Below, one piece after another: positions 27,901 through 39,900 of a stretch of DNA of 64,000 nucleotides; the stretch's first letter is position 1; the number at the start of each line of letters is the position of its first letter. This DNA is from Anisus vortex (lineage: Eukaryota > Mollusca > Gastropoda > Planorbidae). Position numbers and translations under genes: made by a program. The notes under the pieces are model-generated. The model ran no database searches and was not told the DNA's origin. It saw only the letters and a program-made list of their open reading frames with translations. Where the stretch lies: the NCBI GenBank assembly GCA_949126835.1, contig OX421497.1:19216409-19280408 (forward strand), given 5' to 3'.

Positions 27901-30900
27901 ACATGTTGACATCTCTTCTTTACTTTAGGCTTAATTGTTGATTAATTGTTGTTTTGAATTTGTGTGAAATAATTCGACATGTTGACATCTCTTCTTTACT
28001 CTAGGCTTAATTGTTGATTAATTGTTGTTTTGAATTTGTGTGAAATAATTCGACATGTTGACATCTCTTCTTTACTCTAGGCTTAATTGTTGATTAATTG
28101 TTGTTTTGAATTTGTGTGCAATAATTCGACATGTTGACATCTCTTCTTTACTCTAGGCTTAATTGTTGATTAATTGTTGTTTTCAATTTGTGTACAATAA
28201 TTCGACATGTTGACATCTCTTCTTTACTCTAGGGTTTATTGTTTATTAATTGTTGTTTTCAATTTGTGTGCAATAATTCGACATGTTGACATCTCTTCTT
28301 TACTCTAGGCTTAATTGTTGATTAATTGTTGTTTTCAATTTGTGTGCAATAATTCGACATGTTGACATCTCTTCTTTACTCTAGGCTTAATTGTTGATTA
28401 ATTGTTGTTTTCAATTTGTGTGCAATAATTCGACATGTTGACATCTCTTCTTTACTCTAGGCTTAATTGTTGATTAATTGTTGTTTTCAATTTGTGTGCA
28501 ATAATTCGACATGTTGACATCTCTTCTTTACTCTAGGCTTAATTGTTGATTAATTGTTGTTTTCAATTTGTGTGCAATAATTCGACATGTTGACATCTCT
28601 TCTTTACTCTAGGCTTAATTGTTGATTAATTATTGTTTTGAATTTGTGTGAAATAATTAGACATGTTGACATCTCTTCTTTACTCTAGGCTTAATTGTTG
28701 ATTAATTATTGTTTTCAATATGTGTGAAATAATTAGACATGTTGACATCTCTTCTTTACTCTAGGCTTAATTGTTGATTAATTATTGTTTTGAATTTGTG
28801 TGAAATAATTAGACATGTTGACATCTCTTCTTTACTCTAGGCTTAATTGTTGATTAATTGTTGTTTTCAATTTGTGTGCAATAATTTGACATGTTGACAT
28901 CTCTTCTTTACTCTAGGCTTAATTGTTGATTAATTATTGTTTTGAATTTGTGTGAAATAATTAGACATGTTGACATCTCTTCTTTACTCTAGGCTTAATT
29001 GTTGATTAATTATTGTTTTGAATTTGTGTGAAATAATTCGACATGTTGACATCTCTTCTTTACTCTAGGCTTAATTGTTGATTAATTATTGTTTTGAATT
29101 TGTGTGAAATAATTAGACATGTTGACATCTCTTCTTTACTCTAGGCTTAATTGTTGATTAATTATTGTTTTGAATTTGTGTGAAATAATTAGACATGTTG
29201 ACATCTCTTCTTTACTCTAGGCTTAATTGTTGATTAATTATTGTTTTGAATTTGTGTGAAATAATTAGACATGTTGACATCTCTTCTTTACTCTAGGCTT
29301 AATTGTTGATTAATTGTTGTTTTGAATTTGTGTGCAATAATTCGACATGTTGACATCTCTTCTTTACTCTAGGCTTAATTGTTGATTAATTGTTGTTTTC
29401 AATATGTGTGCAATAATTCGACATGTTGACATCTCTTCTTTACTCTAGGCTTAATTGTTGATTAATTGTTGTTTTAAATTGTTGTGAAATAATTAGACAG
29501 GTTGACATCTCTTCTTTACTCTAGGCTTAATTGTTGATTAATTGTTGTTTTAAATTTGTGTGCAATAATTCGACATGTTGACATCTCTTCTTTACTCTAG
29601 GCTTAATTGTTGATTAATTGTTGTTTTCAATTTGTGTGCAATAATTCGACATGTTGACATCTCTTCTTTACTCTAGGCTTAATTGTTGATTAATTGTTGT
29701 TTTCAATTTGTGTGCAATAATTCGACATGTTGACATCTCTTCTTTACTCTAGGCTTAATTGTTGATTAATTGTTGTTTTCAATTTGTGTGCAATAATTCG
29801 ACATGTTGACATCTCTTCTTTACTCTAGGCTTAATTGTTGATTAATTATTGTTTTGAATTTGTGTGAAATAATTAGACATGTTGACATCTCTTCTTTACT
29901 CTAGGCTTAATTGTTGATTAATTGTTGTTTTCAATATGTGTGCAATAATTCGACATGTTGACATCTCTTCTTTACTCTAGGCTTAATTGTTGATTAATTA
30001 TTGTTTTGAATTTGTGTGAAATAATTAGACATGTTGACATCTCTTCTTTACTCTAGGCTTAATTGTTGATTAATTATTGTTTTGAATTTGTGTGAAATAA
30101 TTCGACATGTTGACATCTCTTCTTTACTCTAGGCTTAATTGTTGATTAATTATTGTTTTGAATTTGTGTGAAATAATTAGACATATTGACATCTCTTCTT
30201 TACTCTAGGCTTAATTGTTGATTAATTATTGTTTTGAATTTGTGTGAAATAATTAGACATGTTGACATCTCTTCTTTACTCTAGGCTTAATTGTTGATTA
30301 ATTATTGTTTTGAATTTGTGTGAAATAATTAGACATGTTGACATCTCTTCTTTACTCTAGGCTTAATTGTTGATTAATTGTTGTTTTCAATTTGTGTGCA
30401 ATAATTTGACATGTTGACATCTCTTCTTTACTCTAGGCTTAATTGTTGATTAATTATTGTTTTGAATTTGTGTGAAATAATTAGACATGTTGACATCTCT
30501 TCTTTACTCTAGGCTTAATTGTTGATTAATTATTGTTTTGAATTTGTGTGAAATAATTCGACATGTTGACATCTCTTCTTTACTCTAGGCTTAATTGTTG
30601 ATTAATTGTTGTTTTAAATTGTTGTGAAATAATTCGACATGTTGACATCTCTTCTTTACTCTAGGCTTAATTGTTGATTAATTGTTGTTTTCAATTTGTG
30701 TGCAATAATTCGACATGTTGACATCTCTTCTTTACTCTAGGCTTTAATGAAATAATTCGACATGTTGACATCTCTTCTTTACTCTAGGCTTAATTGTTGA
30801 TTAATTATTGTTTTCAATTTGTGTGCAATAATTCGACAGGTTGACATCTCTTCTTTACTCTAGGCTTAATTGTTGATTAATTATTGTTTTCAATTTGTGT

Positions 30901-33900
30901 GCAATAATTCGACATGTTGACATCTCTTCTTTACTCTAGGCTTAATTGTTGATTAATTATTGTTTTCAATTTGTGTGCAATAATTCGACATGTTGACATC
31001 TCTTCTTTACTCTAGGCTTAATTGTTGATTAATTATTGTTTTCAATTTGTGTGCAATAATTCGACATGTTGACATCTCTTCTTTACTCTAGGCTTAATTG
31101 TTGATTAATTATTGTTTTCAATTTGTGTGCAATAATTCGACATGTTGACATCTCTTCTTTACTCTAGGCTTAATTGTTGATTAATTGTTGTTTTCAATTT
31201 GTGTGCAATAATTCGACATGTTGACATCTCTTCTTTACTCTAGGCTTAATTGTTGATTAATTGTTGTTTTCAATTTGTGTGCAATAATTCGACATGTTGA
31301 CATCTCTTCTTTACTCTAGGCTTAATTGTTGATTAATTATTGTTTTCAATTTGTGTGCAATAATTCGACATGTTGACATCTCTTCTTTACTCTAGGCTTA
31401 ATTGTTGATTAATTATTGTTTTCAATTTGTGTGCAATAATTCGACATGTTGACATCTCTTCTTTACTCCAGGCTTAATTGTTGATTAATTGTTGTTTTCA
31501 ATTTGTGTGCAATAATTCGACATGTTGACATCTCTTCTTTACTCTAGGCTTAATTGTTGATTAATTGTTGTTTTCAATTTGTGTGCAATAATTCGACATG
31601 TTGACATCTCTTCTTTACTCTAGGCTTAATTGTTGATTAATTGTTGTTTTCAATTTGTGTGCAATAATTCGACATGTTGACATCTCTTCTTTACTCTAGG
31701 CTTAATTGTTGATTAATTATTGTTTTCAATTTGTGTGCAATAATTCGACATGTTGACATCTCTTCTTTACTCTAGGCTTAATTGTTGATTAATTGTTGTT
31801 TTCAATTTGTGTGCAATAATTCGACATGTTGACATCTCTTCTTTACTCTAGGCTTAATTGTTGATTAATTGTTGTTTTCAATTTGTGTGCAATAATTCGA
31901 CATGTTGACATCTCTTCTTTACTCTAGGCTTAATTGTTGATTAATTGTTGTTTTCAATTTGTGTGCAATAATTCGACATGTTGACATCTCTTCTTTACTC
32001 TAGGCTTAATTGTTGATTAATTGTTGTTTTCAATTTGTGTGCAATAATTCGACATGTTGACATCTCTTCTTTACTCTAGGCTTAATTGTTGATTAATTGT
32101 TGTTTTAAATTTGTGTGCAATAATTCGACATGTTGACATCTCTTCTTTACTCTAGGCTTTAATGAAATAATTCGACATGTTGACATCTCTTCTTTACTCT
32201 AGGCTTTAATGAAATAATTCGACATGTTGACATCTCTTCTTTACTCTAGGCTTTAATGAAATAATTCGACATGTTGACATCTCTTCTTTACTCTAGGCTT
32301 TAATGAAATAATTCGACATGTTGACATCTCTTCTTTACTCTAGGCTTTAATGAAATAATTCGACATGTTGACATCTCTTCTTTACTCTAGGCTTTAATGA
32401 AATAATTAGACATGTTGACATCTCTTCTTTACTCTAGGCTTTAATGAAATAATTCGACATGTTGACATCTCTTCTTTACTCTAGGCTTTAATGAAATAAT
32501 TCGACATGTTGACATCTCTTCTTTACTCTAGGCTTTAATGAAATAATTCGACATGTTGACATCTCTTCTTTACTCTAGGCTTTAATGAAATAATTAGACA
32601 TGTTGACATCTCTTCTTTACTCTAGGCTTTAATGAAATAATTCGACATGTTGACATCTCTTCTTTACTCTAGGCTTTAATGAAATAATTCGACATGTTGA
32701 CATCTCTTCTTTACTCTAGGCTTTAATGAAATAATTCGACATGTTGACATCTCTTCTTTACTCTAGGCTTTAATGAAATAATTCGACATGTTGACATCTC
32801 TTCTTTACTCTAGGCTTTAATGAAATAATTCGACAGGTTGACATCTCTTCTTTACTCTAGGCTTTAATGAAATAATTCGACATGTTGACATCTCTTCTTT
32901 ACTCTAGGCTTTAAGATCTATATCATGGCACAACGAAGGGAAACAATTTATGTGTAGTCACACAGATGGTAGTTTGTCAACATGGAATGTTAAAGCTCCT
33001 CAACGACCTGTTTCTATTACCTCACCTCATGGTAAGTGTAAACAGAAAAACTGAGCTACAGTATTTACTATGAAATGACTATAATTATATACTAACATAA
33101 TGATTAGGTTTAAGTCTCTTGACTCTGGAGCTAACTATTTGAAATAAATATTCCTGATGCTGTCTAATCATGTAGCCAAAATTGGACAAGATGGGAAACC
33201 TGATTTGTGTAAACCAATCAATAAAGTTGAGTGGCGAGCCAACCGGTCAGGGTTAGTACATTTGTATGTCCTAGTGTATGTAAATGCCAAGACATGTAAC
33301 TTTATGTAATAGACATGAATTCTACAGCTACGTGATTGTGAAAAAAACTTGTCTCATAATGCTCTTGTGTTCATTATTTTCAGTGACTCTGTGGTTATTT
33401 TCTCTGGGGGAATGTCTTATGACCGGGCATGTCGAACCCCAACTATAACGGTCATGGCTGGAAAAAGCACCACTGTTTTAGAAATGGAACACAATATTGT
33501 GGATTTTGTTAGTGTTTGTGATACTCCTTGGGTGAATGGTAATTTTGTTTCTACTTACAATGTGACATAGTGCCTATTTATCATGTGAATAAATGTGTAT
33601 GATCTTACTTCAACATCCTGTTGTTAATTTTATAGTGACAGAATACTTGTCTTTTTCTAGTCAGCCATTGTTTTCTTATGTAAACTGCTGTAATAGTTTT
33701 ATTATATTTTTACTTTGACAGATTTTCAAGATCCCTATGCCATAATAGTACTGCTGTTAAATGATTTAGTTGTTATTGACCTTACAACACCTGGGTAGGT
33801 AAATGAAAAGATTGAATAGTAGTGTTTTACATAGCATTCAATGTTTACAGCTGATTACATTACTCCACTATATATACTTCAGATATCCCTGTTTTGAAAA

Positions 33901-36900
33901 TCCTTATCCAATGGATCTTCATGAATCACCTGTGACGGCCTGTCAGTATTATGCCAATTGTCCAATGGACATCATACCAGCTTTATATTCCACTGGGAAA
34001 AATCAGAAAAAAACTGGTTTTAGTGATAAGGTAATTTTTTTTTGTAGAAATAAATTTGCACATTGGCGTTTAAGATTTATCTCATTCTGACTGGTCTTAT
34101 TTCTTGACTAAATAAATCATTGTAACCATCGAATTTACATTCTATATATACAGGGTTCCCACGCTTCCGGGAAAGTCGGGAATTAGACGGGAATTCAGTA
34201 AAATTTTATCCGGCCGTAAAAGACGGGATTTAGAAAGGAAAAAGGTCTAAAAAGCCGGGAAAAAAAAAGAAGACAAAAACCCAAAACAAAAATGTCACAG
34301 ATGCATAGTTTTTCCTCGCCGAATGTGTATTTTTCGATCATTAGCGCCGTTTTTGTGTTTTCCACCCAATGCACACTGAGAATTTAAAACAAAGGGATAG
34401 GCGTATCTATTCCTAAATATATCGAGGTCGGAGGACTAGTTCACTATGTCATGTCGTCTATGTTTTACGTTTGTGATCATTCATTTAATCCTTTAGCGAT
34501 CTCGCCGTTTTTTTAACACTTATGCCTACTATCGGTAATTTTCTGACTTGGCTTTGCTGATTTTCTTTAAGGCAAGTATCTTGTATTGTTTTGTTTTATA
34601 TTTAAAAATGCATAGGCCTAGGCCTATTCGTATTGATTCTTACTTCTACTGTCCACTGTCGTAAGTTCCAAAAATATAAGATCAAAGGTCAAGGACGGGT
34701 CAACGTCCTCAATGTTCTTAATTTTATATCAGCACAGCCATTATGATTTTGATCAATTGACCATTTACAAAAACAAAATCATTCTTCTTTTAGTCTTAGT
34801 AAGCCTAAGCCAACACTTCGCCCATTACTATAAGTCTTCCATTATATATTAGCCTATACTTGTATAAACTTAACATGCCCTAAGCCGGCTGGTCCAGCGG
34901 TTAGTTCACCGGCCTGTCAGCCAAAAACCAACTGACAGGTCGCGGGTTCTATCCCTGCCACCGGCGGATCCCTGTCGCCCTGCAGGAGTTTTGGGCCTAG
35001 TGGACGTAATAATCTTCTGTCTAGAAGGAACGTCTGTAAACTTATAAGATATACTTGACTTTAGACTTTATGTAATTAATTAGGCCTACTTGGGTTAAAA
35101 CGGCCGATTTTGCCTAAGACAAAGATGACCTAGTTTTGTCTCGCGAAAAAAAATTATTTTAGAATGTTTTCAATCTTTTGTTCATTTTATGGCAAATGTA
35201 GGCCTACTATCATTTAAGAACACATTAAATTGGAATTTTCGCTCACAATTGTTTTAAATATTATATAAGAGTCATTTATTTAAATATTAGGCTAAGGCTC
35301 TGATAAAATTAATTGACGAACATCTAGTAACCGTAGCCATAGCGTCATAGCCATAGGCTTGCCACTTGCCATAGATCTAGTAGTAGTTAATGGGCTAATG
35401 TGAATGTCCGATTTTCGCGTCGGAATTTGTTGCTAAGAAACTATAGTTCTAGTCCATGCCTAATTTTGTTTAGACAGTTGTTTGAATGTGGTTTCAAAAT
35501 TTATTTTAGTGTAGGCCTATAGGCTAATTATGATTGGGGTTTCAAAACTTAAACATGTTATACAATGTATATTTAGGCCCTAGTAGTTTGTTTGATTTTA
35601 GTTTTGATGTCTTTGACTTTGAAGTTTGTGACCTCGAATTCACTGATTCTGCATATCATAAAATAAAAATAGGAAATATTGATGTATTTGCAATCAAGCT
35701 TTTTCATGATATGGATAAATAATTGGACTAATTATATAATTTTTAATTTATTTAAAAAAATGGACGCAAAGGCTTTTTAATTAAAAAGTACGAAATGTAT
35801 ATAAAGCAAGGGAAATCACTCTTAATTATTTTTAATCCTTAAGTCAGACCCAGTTGTCCTTTTTTGTCTTTGTTACTAGGCTTACAAAATATTTTTTTCA
35901 ATTAGTTACCTACTTTTAGTAAATGAGATACTAATAGTAGCCTCTCTTAAAGACATTTCTAGTTATATTTAGCAAGATAATATTGACTTAGAGCTAAGCA
36001 ACACTAATATCATCATGATTTTGGCTTTTTTATGTTATTAAGTAGACTTATTTGCCTATTTATATTTATAATATAAAACACTTTGTGTGTCTTTCCCAGT
36101 CATTATCAACGAAGATAAGACATCAGAAACTACACAACTATTGCAAAGCCCACCACATTTCTCTCAAAACAAAAGCATTGGGAGAAATGACAAGTGTCAT
36201 TGAGGAGAAAATAAAAGTTGTACAAAATTAATAATTTTGTGATTAAAGTTTATTATCTGTACTAAATAAAAGATTTAATTGAATTATTAAATCTGAATCG
36301 TCAGTTTATGTTGTGTTTAGACTTTATGTAAGTAGAATTATACTCGTTATATAGTAAATTTAAATTCATTTTGGTAACCAGGAATTTTGCTCTTATAGCA
36401 AGGAAATAGTCAGGAAACAGTCAGGAATTTTTTTTCTGAAAAAGAGTGGGAACCCTGTATATAGTTTTAGATATGAAGCAGGGATAATTTATCAACAAGA
36501 AGATTTCTTAAATGAAATTTGTTAATGGTAAAACAATATGGATTGTTGAGAAAAAAAAAGCTTGAGCCACATTTTATGGTTTATGATAGGGAATGCATTT
36601 TGAAAATATTTATTTCAATTCTAAAATAGAATAAATTAAAATTGAAATGTATTTAATTGAAGACATAAGCTATTTTTTGTTATTTACACTTGTACAAAAT
36701 GTATTCCCATGTTTTAGCCTTGGCCAATCAAAGGTGGTTCTTGGGGTGCAAGTGGAACAAGTTATCCAGAGATTATAATTACTGGGTGAGTTCATGGTCT
36801 AGAGTCAACATGAACATGTGTATTATCATAATGTTTTATTAAAAGACTTTTTGAAATTATAAAAGTGCATGCACTTGCATGTTAATACTGTAGTCTAGGT

Positions 36901-39900
36901 TCAAATTGTGTACCAAATGTGTACTAATTACTATGGGCTAAACTAGCTAATGCGACATATCAAACTATTTGACCCAGAATGCGTGTAATGCTTGTGTCAG
37001 ATATACAGACTGTCATGGCAGAAAACTACAAGGAAACCAATAAATGAATACATTATGTTGACCTGGTATAAAGTTGCTACCAAATTAGTTGATCACTCAA
37101 CTTTTGTGCAATTGGAGCTTTACTTAATCATTTTGTTTTTTGTTTTTTTTTAGTCATGCAGATGGATCATTAAAGTTTTGGGATGCATCTTCAGGTAAAT
37201 CATTGAAATATAAACATGGTTGTAAGGCTTTAATTGACTCTAATCATTTGTTAGGTAAATCATTGAAATATAAACATGGTTGTAAGGCTTTAATTGACTC
37301 TAATCATTTGTTTAAAAAATATTTTTATTCATTGTTTATTTCAGTAACTTTGCAGTTTTTATATAAATTAAAAACTGCTAAAGTTTTTGAAAAACCCAAA
37401 AGACCATCAGAAGATAAAGATGATGACCCTTTTGCAATTCAAAGTATCTTCCTGTGCCTGGAGAGTCGTGTCATGTGTGTTGCTGGACCCACACATTGTA
37501 TACTGTTTAAATTTTCCAAGCAAGAAGCCACAGTTGAGACTATTGTACGTTATTTTTAATGTTATTTGAATACTTCTTGTACAATCAGTACAGTTGAACT
37601 GGACTAACATGTACTGTTGTCTTGTTAATTCTACTTGACAATATTTTTGAATAAAGTTACTTTTATGTCACTTCATATAAATAAATATGTTAATGGCCCC
37701 AACCATCTGTTTTAGGCCTTGGAGTTCTCCATTGTATATGAGGTTTTTGATGATATGGATTCCCCTGATTTTGACTTTTCCAAACCCAGCCTTACTGTAA
37801 TGGGACAACACAGCAGCAGCATGGGATCTTACTCTTCTAATGCCTCAGATAATGCAAGAGTAAGTCATTCAGTAACACTGGTTAACATTAACAGCATGGA
37901 TTTCTTCAACTGAAATCTTTGTAGTCTTAATGTAAACATGTTGTCCCCTCAGTATTATCTTGTTCTGTCATCAGACTATAGTTTTGAGGAAATTTGCATC
38001 TGAAGTTTTTAGAAGACTGAAAGATTGTAGTTAAAAAAAAGACAAATTGATAAAGTGTTGAAAAAGCAGAGAAGATATTAATATGCAGATAAGTGGAGAG
38101 CAAAAATGTGTTGTTTTTTTAAATATAAAATAGGTTTTTTGAAAACATGAAAACTTGTAGTTAGAACATGATAATGCTGAGTGGATGAATGTACAATTGG
38201 ATAAAACTAGCTTTCTGTTTATTTTTGTTTTCACTACTTGTTGATTATTATTTATCTTTTCCAAATTTATGTGAAAAAAATATTTATTTTTTTTACTTTA
38301 AATATATTTTAATGTCACTTTAATGTTAATTTTATTAAAGATAAACTAAAATATGCTAATTATATTACTTGGCCAAACCAATTAAATATATTGTATCTTT
38401 ATTGTTAGCACACGTTAGCCTTGAAATTGAGGAGATGGAACAGGTTGTTAGATTATGGGTACATAAAATGAAATTCAGTTTTCAAATAGTGTTTATTTTA
38501 TAAACCTTACTGCCTTACTGATCGTGATTGTGGCAGTATGAGAACATTTAGAAATCTAACCTATACTTAACTAAACATGATGTTCTTTTTGCTGAAATAT
38601 ATTTCTTAATTATTTTATTTTATGCATATTAATTAGGTTTCTACAATTAACTCTAATGTTTCAATTAATGTATTGCAGTCTGAGGCAATTACTTCAGTCA
38701 AGGCAAAAACAGGAAATCACAGATGGGGTCCTGGTTTTCTTCCTGAACTTGTTTGTGTTTTATGTTGGGTAGATGGAGAACCTGCAGGAAACATTACAGT
38801 TATGTCACTTAATTCTTCTTATGGCCTGTAAGTTGGTTCTTCAATCGAATACACTTTTAGTTTTCTAAGCTAATCAAGCTATAGTTATAGTCTACAATGT
38901 CAAAATGGTTTTTAAAATGTTAATGAGTATTATTGTTTTTTTCTAGTTTGGCGTTTGGCAATGAGTCGGGATTAGCCATTGTAGATTACTTGCAAAAAAC
39001 ATGCCTGCTTAATTTAGGCACTCCTGATTTGTATGGTAGGATATCTATTCACATTTTTTGGTTCTATGTCTTATATAAACAAGTATATAGGACATTAGAA
39101 ATAGTTGTTTCTATTTGCTTATAAGTACAATGGTCTTTCAAAACTGTTGTGTAGTATTTACTCTCTGTTGTTGACTATATGATTAGGTTCAATGGATCCA
39201 TACCAAAGAGCCCCAAGATCACCTCGGTCAAAAAAGAATCCTGCTGAAGGATTAATTCAAGCTTCAGAGGACATGAAATCTCCCACTGTTGATCAGGTAA
39301 ATCAATTCTTCTTAAAGCAGACACTGAAATGTATTAGTTCAGAAACCTTCAGCAAGTAGATAAGTAGATGCAATATTTAAAATGGAAAGTATTCATCTCT
39401 AGTTAGTCAAATGTAAAATTAATCCAGGGTTGCCAACCCGCCCACATTTACCTACTTATTTCTCTTGCCATCTCCCAACATTATGGAAAGACTATTTTTC
39501 TTCTTAGAATTCAGACATGATATTACCTAAGATTTGTCTTTTCCAACTAGCTTTCCTTCCCCCTGCAGATTCCCAAAAGCACACTTCCAATTACATGGAA
39601 GTCAATTGAAGGAAGAAAACAACGTCTTCAGTTATATTTGTAGTTAAGACATAACAAGTACAAATTCATAGAATTAATAAGTCAGTTAACTGTATCTTTA
39701 AGAAACACTAGAACCTAAAATGAAAAGATATCAATTAATATAGGCTTAGTCCATAATAAAAATTCATTTTTTTACAACAATGTTACTTACTATCTCTTCA
39801 AATATTAAAGCCAGCATTTATAAGTGGCTTGTGAATTTTTTCATCTGGGCACATTTAGGAATATTATATAGCCCTCCCCATCAGATGAACACCAATTTTT

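Larger units (their letters stand above)
34151..36457 (+). mobile_element. 2.3-kb DNA transposon-like element with 12-bp TIRs in intron 12
   Basis: Begins cagggttcccac and ends gtgggaaccctg, a perfect 12-bp inverted repeat, flanked by tatata on both sides (34145-34150 and 36458-36463), which fits a 6-bp target duplication. The CAGGG start resembles hAT-like ends; superfamily assignment is inference. The interior carries a nested SINE (34883-35042) and a short spliceable coding segment near its right end, but no recognisable transposase. Orientation is arbitrary. Confidence 0.75.

Noticed and set aside
25052..32907. CRISPR-like regularly spaced repeat
   Set aside because: There are no unique spacers: the unit is contiguous and the host is eukaryotic. 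It is a tandem satellite.
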